DNA of 9,352 nt. Source: Microbacteriaceae bacterium. GTDB lineage: Bacteria > Actinomycetota > Actinomycetes > Actinomycetales > Microbacteriaceae. A program made the translations under genes and the position numbers. Of the stretch, positions 1-6,049 are shown in pieces. The DNA lies in NCBI GenBank assembly GCA_023254555.1, contig JALRLI010000042.1:1-9352 (forward strand). Direction: 5' to 3'. How positions within the stretch are numbered: the stretch's first letter is position 1; each line of letters begins with the position of its first letter. Under the pieces are notes generated by a model. The model was given only the letters and a program-made list of their open reading frames with translations. It made no database searches and was not told the DNA's origin.

Positions 1-1
1 C

Positions 2-433
2 GTGTTCATCTTTTTCGGGCCGGTAGCTACGGTCGGCACGGTTTGGCTGCAAAGCGAGTACATTCCGAGCGAAGCCTGGCTCGCGGGAGTCGGAGTCGGT
101 CTTTTTGCGACCGCGGTGCTCATCGCGAACAACGTGCGCGACATCGAAACCGATCGCGAGGCGGGCAAGCGCACGTTGTCAGTTCTGATTGGCCACCGCG
201 CATCGAGAATCCTCTACTGCATCTTTGTGATCGCACCGTTCGGCTTCGTCTACCTGTATGGCTTCGTGTACCCGGGCCTGCTTTACACCTGGTTCTTGGC
301 GCTACTGGTGCTCCCAATGGTCATCATCATGATTTTTGCTCGTAGCGCAGCCGAGCTGATTCTGCTGCTGAAGCTGACCAGCATTGCTGGACTGCTCTAT
401 GCGGTCGGCATCGCCTATGGAATAGGTTTCTAG
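2..433 (+). CDS. menA: 1,4-dihydroxy-2-naphthoate polyprenyltransferase, 3' part (5' end outside window)
   Basis: This is the C-terminal half of MenA, the integral membrane enzyme of the UbiA prenyltransferase family that attaches the polyprenyl chain to DHNA to give demethylmenaquinone. The reading frame is open from the window edge, so the GTG at base 2 is an internal valine codon, not a start. About 143 codons are present against roughly 290-300 for the family. The second Asp-rich motif is clear at fragment residues 43-60 (NNVRDIETDREAGKRTLSV), where acidic residues bind the Mg-diphosphate of the prenyl donor. Around it lie about four or five hydrophobic segments (near residues 1-16, 27-44, 71-90, 93-112 and 120-140). 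The clustering with menD, menF, menG and a prenyl synthase supports MenA over other UbiA members. The TAG stop lies in a CTAG shared with the stop of the convergent gene. Confidence 0.9.
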   Translation: MFIFFGPVATVGTVWLQSEYIPSEAWLAGVGVGLFATAVLIANNVRDIETDREAGKRTLSVLIGHRASRILYCIFVIAPFGFVYLYGFVYPGLLYTWFLALLVLPMVIIMIFARSAAELILLLKLTSIAGLLYAVGIAYGIGF

Positions 434-726
434 TTCGCCTGGTTCTCGATGACATCATCCTCTTCGATGTCATCAGCGGTTCGGCTTCGGTTTCGCCAGT
501 CATAAATTGAAGTGGATGCTCGGTTACGCGAGCGGCTCAGAAGTAGCATCGACAACGCGAGGCCGATAATCGCAGCGAAGATAGCTGCTAGCCAAACCGG
601 CAGCCAAGTCACCGTGCCGAGCCATACGAGAAGCGCAAACGGAACAATGAAAAACGCCAGACGCAGCAGAATGTAAATGAACCAGGCCTTGCCGCCTGAC
701 AGATTGTCATTTTGGGTCTCAGTCAC
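430..726 (-). CDS. Small membrane protein, DUF4229-like
   Basis: The gene encodes a 98-residue protein of unknown function. Two transmembrane helices are visible at about residues 14-36 and 40-63. They are followed by a basic stretch (SRSRNRAS, 64-71) and a strongly acidic C-terminal tail (ADDIEEDDVIEN, about 84-95). This pattern, an arginine at the start of the first helix, a basic cytoplasmic stretch, then an acidic tail, matches my recollection of the actinobacterial DUF4229 family, but I cannot run a profile search. The start is a GTG at 726 with no Shine-Dalgarno sequence. A TAGACT hexamer lies 6 bases upstream, so the transcript is probably leaderless. The gene converges on menA, sharing the CTAG at 430-433, and diverges from the PLDc_N-like gene. 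It could matter for menaquinone synthesis or the membrane, but position is the only hint. Confidence 0.75.
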   Translation of the reverse strand: MTETQNDNLSGGKAWFIYILLRLAFFIVPFALLVWLGTVTWLPVWLAAIFAAIIGLALSMLLLSRSRNRASTSIYDWRNRSRTADDIEEDDVIENQAN

Positions 727-732
727 CAGATG

Positions 733-738
733 AGTCTA
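733..738 (-). promoter_or_regulatory. Putative -10 element, leaderless promoter of the DUF4229-like gene
   Basis: On the minus strand the sequence reads TAGACT, then six bases (CATCTG), then the GTG start at 726. TANNNT placed 6-7 bases before a start codon is the classic layout of actinobacterial leaderless transcripts, in which the start codon's first base is the transcription start. No convincing -35 box is visible at the normal distance. Confidence 0.5.
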
Positions 739-792
739 TCCGTCAATTCTGGGCGTAAACCTTGACCGGGTTCAACTGCTTCACCGATTCAT

Positions 793-798
793 TAAGAT
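793..798 (+). promoter_or_regulatory. Putative -10 element for the PLDc_N-like gene (and probably menD)
   Basis: TAAGAT ends seven bases before the ATG at 806, and no Shine-Dalgarno sequence lies in between. This fits a leaderless or near-leaderless transcript. A TTGACC at 762-767 resembles a -35 box but is 25 bases away, too far for a standard spacer. Since menD overlaps the end of the PLDc_N-like gene, this promoter probably also serves menD. Confidence 0.4.
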
Positions 799-805
799 TG
801 AGCGT

Positions 806-1177
806 ATGGTTCGTTTGTGGGTTGCACTCGCGGTGATACTCGGTGCGCTCATCATCTTTGCGCTCGTCGATGCCATCATGATTGACCCGAAGCGAACCCG
901 TGGAGTGAGCAAACCAGCCTGGGTGATCTTAATTGTTGTTTTGCCCGTGGTTGGAGCTCTGCTCTGGTTTACCGTGGGCCGGGGCAGGAAGTCGTCGGTT
1001 CGCAAACAGCAAGGCCAGAACGTCGCCCCAGATGATGACCCTGCGTTCACGGGGAGTAGTGCATCCGGAAAGAACATCTCAGATATGGATGCTCGAATTC
1101 GCGACCTCGAAGAACAGTTGAAAGCACTCGACGACGAAACCTTTCCTGGTGAAGAGGGCAAACGCGATGACGGCTAA
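806..1177 (+). CDS. PLDc_N-like small membrane protein with coiled-coil tail
   Basis: This 123-residue protein has two hydrophobic helices (about residues 5-25 and 38-57) joined by a short loop with basic residues (DPKRTRGVSKP). The second helix has the LPVVGALLWFTVGRGRK pattern typical of the phospholipase D-nuclease N-terminal (PLDc_N) domain family. Despite the name, this is a membrane anchor and not a catalytic domain: no HKD phospholipase motif is present. The rest is a soluble tail, with a low-complexity linker (62-90) and a likely amphipathic or coiled-coil helix at about 92-110 (ISDMDARIRDLEEQLKAL). The ATG at 806 is preceded by a -10-like TAAGAT and no ribosome-binding site. Its 3' end overlaps the menD start by 11 bp, which implies co-transcription and perhaps translational coupling. 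The function is unknown. A membrane-scaffold role near menaquinone synthesis is only a guess from position. Confidence 0.8.
   Translation: MVRLWVALAVILGALIIFALVDAIMIDPKRTRGVSKPAWVILIVVLPVVGALLWFTVGRGRKSSVRKQQGQNVAPDDDPAFTGSSASGKNISDMDARIRDLEEQLKALDDETFPGEEGKRDDG
1151..1158 (+). promoter_or_regulatory. Ribosome-binding site deciding the menD start
   Basis: GAAGAGGG, inside the 3' end of the upstream gene, ends eight bases before the ATG at 1167. An in-frame GTG at 1149 lies before this site and would place the purine-rich stretch inside the gene, so the ATG at 1167 is the better start. Confidence 0.6.
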
Positions 1178-2930
1178 GACCCGTGCCGCGGCTTCGAGTG
1201 CGTTCGCAATTGCTCTGCTCGGCGCACTTATTGAGCGAGGGATGACTGATCTGGTGGTTTGCCCGGGCTCTCGTTCTCAGGCCCTGGCGCTCGCCGCAGT
1301 CGAGTATGAAAAACGCGGCGACCTCACAGTGCACGTCAAGATTGATGAGCGTAGTGCTGCATTTTTTGCGCTCGGTCTCGGTCTTGAGACAGGAGTTCCG
1401 GCAGCGGTAGTCACCACGAGTGGCACGGCGATTGCGAATCTTTCTCCGGCGGTGCTTGAGGCACATCATGCGGCTAGCCCGCTGCTTCTGCTCACCGCAG
1501 ACCGACCGCATGAGATGCGCAACATCAGGAGCCCACAGACCACCCGCCAGGCCGAATTCTTTGGCGATTTCGTGAGATTTGCCGCAGACATCCAGGCGCC
1601 AGAAACTCACTTCGGTCAGCAATCCGGGCTCATCGATGCAGATATCGTGAGTACTGCAGCACGCCTTGCGAGCGACGTTTGGCCAGAAGCTCTGCGTGGA
1701 CCTGCTCACCTGAATCTTGCCTTTCGGGAGCCGCTTTCAGACGCGAGCATCCATGATGCAGAATTTTTCGAGGCGGTGCGCACCAGCACGGTCGCTGCTC
1801 AACCGGCGCTCAACGTTGCGACACAAGAGCCAGTCGAGACGAGCGCGGTGCACGTTCTTGAGGGTGTGGTTCCGACGATCGTGGTGGCAGGGTTGGGTGC
1901 TGGTTCGAGAGCAGAAGAGTTTGCTCATACCGCCCAGGTTCCGTTACTTGCCGAGGTCACCAGCGGAGCGCGCTTCGGCCGTGAAGCAATAGCGCACTAC
2001 CGTGAACTGCTCAGAACTGAACTTGGGGAACAGGTTCAGCGGGTTATTGTTTTTGGCTCACCCAATCTCTCTCGAGAGGTAGCGCAGGTATTTCAGCGCG
2101 AAGGTGTTGAATCAATTGTTGTTCGCTGTGATGACGGCGATGTGTATAACCCCGGTCATACAGCGCAGCATGTCGCTGATGACGTCGTGTTGTCTGAGAG
2201 CTATGACACGGAAGCGGCCAGAACTTGGCTCGGATCTTGGGTTGTGCGCAATCGCGAGCTCGCAGAGCGTTCGACCACCGTTCACGCGCCTGACACAGCC
2301 GCTGCTCGAGAAACCGGCTACAAAGAACGCAGTGCGTACGCAAAAGCTGAACTCGCCGCGATGCGAGAACCAATCACTCGTCAGATGCTCACTGAGGCAA
2401 TCTGGCGCGCGACCTGGCCGCACGATCGACTCGTAGTGGGAGCATCCTCGCTGATTCGTGTTCTCGATTCACTGGCGATGCCAAAGAACATTCGGGTGTT
2501 CAGCAATCGTGGACTCTCCGGTATTGACGGAACCATCTCGACAGCGGGTGGTATCGCTGCCGCTAGCCAAGCAGGAGGCGGAGCGGGAGTCACTCGTGTG
2601 CTTGTGGGTGATGTAACAGCTTTACACGATGTCGGTGGCATGTTCTGGGGTGCAGACGAACCGCGCCCGCGAATGCTCCTCATCGTCGGTAACGATGGCG
2701 GCGGAACAATCTTTGACAACCTAGAAGTTGCTCAGAGTGCTGACCAGCAGGCATTTGACCGGGTGATGTACACCCCACAGAGTGTCTCATTCGAGCACCT
2801 CGCCTCAGCCTATGGATGGACCTACGAGCAAGTGACCAACAGGTCAGAACTCGAGCGAACGCTGACTGCACCTGTCGTCGGCCTCACGCTCCTTGAGGTG
2901 AAGCTCAGTCGCCGCCAAACGCAGCAATAA
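1167..2930 (+). CDS. menD: 2-succinyl-5-enolpyruvyl-6-hydroxy-3-cyclohexene-1-carboxylate (SEPHCHC) synthase
   Basis: MenD is the thiamine-diphosphate (ThDP) enzyme that decarboxylates 2-oxoglutarate and adds the succinyl semialdehyde unit to isochorismate, the committed step of menaquinone synthesis. With the start at 1167 it has 587 residues, normal for the family. The N-terminal Pyr domain shows PGSRSQ (34-39), DERSAAFFALG (60-70, with E61 as the expected ThDP-activating glutamate), TTSGTA (83-88) and LTADRP (109-114). A middle domain spans roughly 190-350. The C-terminal ThDP domain shows SNRGLSGIDGT (446-456) and the GDVT...GND cofactor/Mg motif (481-484, 508-510). Oddity: after LTADRP the stretch I remember as Gly-Ala-x-Gln reads Arg-Ser-Pro-Gln (121-124). 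The gene overlaps the PLDc_N-like gene by 11 bp at its start. At its end it runs 26 bp into the convergent menF, whose product is its substrate. Confidence 0.95.
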   Translation: MTAKTRAAASSAFAIALLGALIERGMTDLVVCPGSRSQALALAAVEYEKRGDLTVHVKIDERSAAFFALGLGLETGVPAAVVTTSGTAIANLSPAVLEAHHAASPLLLLTADRPHEMRNIRSPQTTRQAEFFGDFVRFAADIQAPETHFGQQSGLIDADIVSTAARLASDVWPEALRGPAHLNLAFREPLSDASIHDAEFFEAVRTSTVAAQPALNVATQEPVETSAVHVLEGVVPTIVVAGLGAGSRAEEFAHTAQVPLLAEVTSGARFGREAIAHYRELLRTELGEQVQRVIVFGSPNLSREVAQVFQREGVESIVVRCDDGDVYNPGHTAQHVADDVVLSESYDTEAARTWLGSWVVRNRELAERSTTVHAPDTAAARETGYKERSAYAKAELAAMREPITRQMLTEAIWRATWPHDRLVVGASSLIRVLDSLAMPKNIRVFSNRGLSGIDGTISTAGGIAAASQAGGGAGVTRVLVGDVTALHDVGGMFWGADEPRPRMLLIVGNDGGGTIFDNLEVAQSADQQAFDRVMYTPQSVSFEHLASAYGWTYEQVTNRSELERTLTAPVVGLTLLEVKLSRRQTQQ

Positions 2931-4158
2931 TCGGTTCGAACTTTATTGACGTTTCGGCCAGCTCCTCGTCGGAGTTGCTTTCGTTGAGGATGCCCGCTCC
3001 CGCAAACGCCCTCACCTGTGTGCCATCCACCTCGGCACACCTGAGCGCGATTACCCACTCAGCATTACCCGCAGAATCAAGCCAGCCAATCGGGCCGGCG
3101 TAGCGACCGCGGTCAAAGTTTTCGAGTTCAGCAATGAGGGTTGTTGCGGCCTGAGTAGGAGTTCCGGCGACGGCTGCAGTCGGGTGCAGCGCGGCGACCA
3201 CGGCTAGCACTGTTTCATCAGCCAACAACGTACCCTCGAAGTCGGTGGCAAGGTGCCACACGTTGGGGAGTTCGAGTGCGAAGGGTTCTGCATCCATCAC
3301 CAGAGACGAGGTAACGGGTTCGAGTTTTGCTGAAACGCTCTGAACCGCAAGCGCGTGCTCGTTCAGATTCTTTTCGTCAGTCAGAAGCGCTTCACGTGCA
3401 GAGTTGTCTGTTGACGAGTCTGCGCCTCTGGCTGCAGTTCCGGCGAGAACTCGCCCCGTGATGGTGCCTGAGTCGACCTTCAGCAGGGTTTCAGGGCTGG
3501 CGCCGAGCATTCCGTCGATTGCAAACGTGGCACAGTCATCGTATGAATGCGCGAGGTGTGAAACCACGAGGCGCAGGTCAGCGTCGGCGGGCAACTCAGC
3601 TTGAATGTCACGGGCGAGCACAACCTTTTCAACCTCGCCAGCAGAAATCCGCTGTTTGGCAGTATCGACAGCGCGTTTGAACGCAATCTCACTCAACTGC
3701 CCTTCGTGAAAGCGCACCTCGATGTCACCCTGCAGCTCAATTGCATCGGGCAGCTCAGTGACGTCAGAAAATCGAGTTACCCAGGCGACGCCGTCGCGCT
3801 GGCCAAAGATGACTTCGGGAATGACCAGCACCGATTCGCTCGCGCTGGAGTCTGCGAAGGCGAAACTCCCAAATCCAACCAGGCCGCTGCCAGCAACGTT
3901 CACCCGATCGTCAACGATTGCCGCTGAGCTGATCGTGCGCCACGCCGTGGCTGCATCTTCGAATCGGTTCGGGCCGCGAAACGCGAGGCGTAGGGTGTTT
4001 CCAGCGCCGATGAGCCCTTCACCATTGCGCAGCCAGGCGAGTGGATGCGCGGGGTTCGTGCGACTGAGCAAATCAAGCAGCGCCCACCGATTCGCCTCAT
4101 CAGTGAGTGGCACTGATTCGACGCGCAATCCTGTCGCGGCGTTCCCTGCGGTATTCAC
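2905..4158 (-). CDS. menF: Isochorismate synthase (menaquinone-specific)
   Basis: The enzyme converts chorismate to isochorismate, the first step of menaquinone synthesis and the substrate for MenD. At 417 residues it has a variable N-terminus and a C-terminal chorismate-binding domain (about 150-417). Visible signature elements are EKVVLAR (177-183, where K178 matches the general-base lysine of isochorismate synthases), GASPETLLK (219-227, E223), GTAARG (240-245), LHPTAAVAGTP (324-334), FDRGRYAGPIGW (348-359), AEWVIALR (366-373) and the Mg-binding glutamates in EELAETSIKF (398-407). A siderophore-type EntC cannot be excluded by motifs alone, but no siderophore genes are nearby and menD and menG flank it. 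The start is GTG at 4158 with TAGATT six bases upstream, which suggests a leaderless mRNA. It diverges from menG and overlaps the menD end by 26 bp. Confidence 0.92.
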   Translation of the reverse strand: MNTAGNAATGLRVESVPLTDEANRWALLDLLSRTNPAHPLAWLRNGEGLIGAGNTLRLAFRGPNRFEDAATAWRTISSAAIVDDRVNVAGSGLVGFGSFAFADSSASESVLVIPEVIFGQRDGVAWVTRFSDVTELPDAIELQGDIEVRFHEGQLSEIAFKRAVDTAKQRISAGEVEKVVLARDIQAELPADADLRLVVSHLAHSYDDCATFAIDGMLGASPETLLKVDSGTITGRVLAGTAARGADSSTDNSAREALLTDEKNLNEHALAVQSVSAKLEPVTSSLVMDAEPFALELPNVWHLATDFEGTLLADETVLAVVAALHPTAAVAGTPTQAATTLIAELENFDRGRYAGPIGWLDSAGNAEWVIALRCAEVDGTQVRAFAGAGILNESNSDEELAETSIKFEPIIAAFGGD

Positions 4159-4164
4159 CTCACT

Positions 4165-4170
4165 AATCTA
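4165..4170 (-). promoter_or_regulatory. Putative -10 element, leaderless promoter of menF
   Basis: The minus strand reads TAGATT, six bases (AGTGAG), then the GTG start at 4158. The GAG next to the start is too close to act as a normal Shine-Dalgarno sequence, so a leaderless transcript is the simpler reading. It lies in the 74-bp gap shared with the divergent menG promoter, and the two -10 boxes are 50 bp apart. Confidence 0.5.
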
Positions 4171-4220
4171 GCCCAGTGCAATCAAGCGAAGCTGCGAGCT
4201 GAGTTCAAGGTTTGAGCGAC

Positions 4221-4226
4221 TAGCAT
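4221..4226 (+). promoter_or_regulatory. Putative -10 element, leaderless promoter of the menG-prenyl synthase-reductase operon
   Basis: TAGCAT is followed by six bases (ATATAT) and then the GTG start at 4233, with no ribosome-binding site. The overlapping AT run (4225-4232) gives alternative -10 registers. An ATG at 4231-4233 is followed directly by TGA, so it cannot be the gene start in that frame. Confidence 0.5.
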
Positions 4227-4232
4227 ATATAT

Positions 4233-4982
4233 GTGACTCGCCCCGAGACTGGAACCAAGAAAACCGAGCAGGTTTCGAACATGTTCGACGAGGTTTCTCC
4301 GCGCTACGATTTGACCAATGACGTGCTCTCGGCTGGCAACTCACGGCTTTGGCGCATCTCAACCACGCGTGCCATTGCGCCTCGCAAGGGTATGCGCATT
4401 CTTGACGTAGCCGCGGGCACTGGCACGTCGAGTGCTGCGATTGCAAAATCGGGCGCTCGTGTCGTCGCGCTTGATTTCTCTGAAGGAATGCTGGCAGTCG
4501 GTCGCGAGCGCAACTCAGAAAACTCCCTCATCGAATTCGTGCAGGGTGACGCGACGAAATTACCTTTTGGTGACAACGAGTTTGACGCTGTCACGATTTC
4601 GTTCGGTCTGCGTAATGTGAACAAGCCGAAGCAAGCGCTCGCCGAGATGCTCCGGGTGCTGAAGCCCGGCGGTCGACTTGTGATCTGCGAATTTTCGCAT
4701 CCGCCAATCGCGGCAGTTCGTAAGCCTTACTTTTGGTACACCAAGAACGTGATGCCAAAAATCGCGGGGCTCGTCAACGGCGCCAGTGACGCCTATGAGT
4801 ACTTGAACGAGTCAATTGTCGACTGGCCTAACCAGATGACGCTTGCCGGCTGGATGCGCGGGGTCGGGTTCACCGACGTCGAATACCGAAACCTCACCGG
4901 CGGCGTCGTAGCCTTACACCGAGGCACAAAGCCGAAGCCGAAGCCGAAATCGGTAGCCAAACCTAAGCCGGCCACCAAGTGA
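4233..4982 (+). CDS. menG: Demethylmenaquinone methyltransferase
   Basis: MenG/UbiE is the S-adenosylmethionine-dependent methyltransferase that turns demethylmenaquinone into menaquinone, the last core step of the pathway. The 249-residue protein shows the UbiE signature YDLTNDVLSAGNSRLWR (25-41), SAM-binding motif I LDVAAGTGT (57-65), the acidic residue ending the next strand (VVALDFS, 77-83), GDATKLPF (105-112), FGLRNVN (124-130) and LKPGGRLVICEFS (143-155). The usual family core ends near residue 230. An added tail (232-249) is rich in Lys-Pro pairs and is partly encoded by a hexanucleotide repeat. The GTG start at 4233 fits a leaderless promoter and retains the N-terminal family motif. 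The stop overlaps the next gene's start in GTGA, implying translational coupling to the prenyl diphosphate synthase. Confidence 0.95.
   Translation: MTRPETGTKKTEQVSNMFDEVSPRYDLTNDVLSAGNSRLWRISTTRAIAPRKGMRILDVAAGTGTSSAAIAKSGARVVALDFSEGMLAVGRERNSENSLIEFVQGDATKLPFGDNEFDAVTISFGLRNVNKPKQALAEMLRVLKPGGRLVICEFSHPPIAAVRKPYFWYTKNVMPKIAGLVNGASDAYEYLNESIVDWPNQMTLAGWMRGVGFTDVEYRNLTGGVVALHRGTKPKPKPKSVAKPKPATK
4929..4946 (+). repeat. Three tandem AAGCCG hexamers inside menG, encoding Lys-Pro repeats
   Basis: Three perfect copies of AAGCCG lie head to tail and are continued by an imperfect AAATCG. They encode Lys-Pro three times (residues 233-238). Because the unit is six bases, slippage would change tail length without breaking the frame. 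Confidence 0.85.
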
Positions 4983-6034
4983 CCAAGTTCTCGAGCAATG
5001 ACACCGCAACCCAGTCGCTTCCGATGCGACTCTTCCGTGATGCGCAAGATAAGCGCCGCGCTGAGAAGGTTGAAGCCGAGTTAGCTCTGATCGAGAAGGG
5101 GCTAGCAGAGCATCTCGACTTCGCTTCACCCATAGCCGACGCTGCAGCTCGGTATCTCTTGCAGGCAGGTGGCAAGCGAATTCGGCCGGTGCTCACGCTG
5201 CTGACCGCCGACTACGGAACCGGGCCGAATGAACTCGTGCGTCAAGCCGCGATGGCCATCGAACTCACCCACCTTGCGTCGTTGTACCACGATGATGTGA
5301 TGGATGACGCTCGTGTGCGCCGTGGCGTCGCCTCTGCTCAGGTTGTCTGGTCGAACTCGGTGGCGATTCTGGCCGGCGACCTGCTGTTTGCCCGCGCATC
5401 CACCCTTGTTTCGGGCATGAGTGAAGACGCGATTTTGTTGCAGGCAAAAACATTTGAACGCCTCTGTTTGGGTCAGCTTCATGAGACGGTAGGCCCTGCT
5501 GAGGGCGAAGATCCGATTGAGCACTATCTCCAAGTGCTCGCAGATAAAACCGGCGCGCTCATTTCGACCGCTGCTCGGTTTGGCGCACAGTTCGGCAATG
5601 CTCCTGCCGAGTGCCTTGATGCAGTCACCGAATACGGTGAACGAATCGGCATCGCATTCCAACTGATTGACGATGTCATCGATCTCTCCCCTAAGGCTGA
5701 AGCAACCGGTAAAAAGGCCGGCACTGATCTTCGCGCCGGTGTTGTGACACTTCCGATGCTCCTCTTGCAGCAGCGTGCCGAGACAAACGCGAATGATGCC
5801 GCACTCCTCGATCGAATTGAAGCAGGCGTTGCTGCGGCGGCTGATGGAACGCATGTTGAGGATTTAGAGTTGGCTATCGCCGAGCTCCGTGAGAATGACG
5901 TAACCGCAGAAACCGAGCGCCAGGCGAGACAGTGGGCTGAAAGCGCGGTTCGCGCACTCGACGGGCTACCCAATCCTTCAGTAACTTCGGCACTCGCGAG
6001 ACTTGCCGAAGCAGTTGTTAGTCGCCAGGGATAA
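4979..6034 (+). CDS. Long-chain polyprenyl diphosphate synthase (menaquinone side chain)
   Basis: This trans-prenyltransferase extends allylic diphosphates with isopentenyl diphosphate to make the isoprenoid tail that MenA attaches. It has 351 residues, with the full motif set: GGKRIRP (64-70), the first Asp-rich motif DDVMDD (105-110) followed by RVRRG (112-116), GD (133-134), FQLIDDVID (227-235, second Asp-rich motif) and GTDLRAGVVTLP (248-259). The residues five and four places before the first Asp-rich motif are Ala100 and Ser101. Small residues there leave the elongation cavity open, which favours a long-chain product, but the chain length cannot be read from sequence. It resembles catalytic subunits such as heptaprenyl synthase component II, and no small partner subunit is seen nearby. 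The GTG start at 4979 lies in GTGA with the menG stop, and the N-terminal 20 residues are variable. Confidence 0.9.
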   Translation: MTKFSSNDTATQSLPMRLFRDAQDKRRAEKVEAELALIEKGLAEHLDFASPIADAAARYLLQAGGKRIRPVLTLLTADYGTGPNELVRQAAMAIELTHLASLYHDDVMDDARVRRGVASAQVVWSNSVAILAGDLLFARASTLVSGMSEDAILLQAKTFERLCLGQLHETVGPAEGEDPIEHYLQVLADKTGALISTAARFGAQFGNAPAECLDAVTEYGERIGIAFQLIDDVIDLSPKAEATGKKAGTDLRAGVVTLPMLLLQQRAETNANDAALLDRIEAGVAAAADGTHVEDLELAIAELRENDVTAETERQARQWAESAVRALDGLPNPSVTSALARLAEAVVSRQG

Positions 6035-6038
6035 GGAG
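6033..6038 (+). promoter_or_regulatory. Shine-Dalgarno sequence of the fprA-type gene
   Basis: AAGGAG overlaps the stop codon of the prenyl synthase and ends 11 bases before the ATG at 6050. The spacing is somewhat long but supports 6050 rather than the second in-frame ATG at 6059. Confidence 0.65.
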
Positions 6039-6049
6039 AAATTCAGAAC

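Noticed and set aside
2..4. GTG at base 2 as the start of a complete short protein
   Set aside because: The product is the C-terminal half of MenA. The frame is open to the window edge, so the gene begins upstream.
762..767. TTGACC as a -35 box for the PLDc_N-like gene
   Set aside because: It is 25 bases from the TAAGAT at 793-798, well outside normal spacing, and no better -10 lies 16-18 bases downstream.
1149..1166. GTG at 1149 as the menD start, adding six residues
   Set aside because: The purine-rich GAAGAGGG at 1151-1158 is well placed for the ATG at 1167 but would lie inside the gene if 1149 were used.
1047..1709. Long minus-strand open frame (220 codons) across the start of menD
   Set aside because: It lies opposite MenD, whose family motifs are intact, has no recognisable domain, and its composition is that of a shadow frame.
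3722..4171. Plus-strand open frame (149 codons) opposite the N-terminal part of menF
   Set aside because: Serine/proline-rich shadow of menF, with no ribosome-binding site or family resemblance.
5126..5854. Minus-strand open frame (242 codons) opposite the prenyl diphosphate synthase
   Set aside because: The plus strand carries all synthase motifs here. The antisense product is cysteine- and arginine-rich without domain features.
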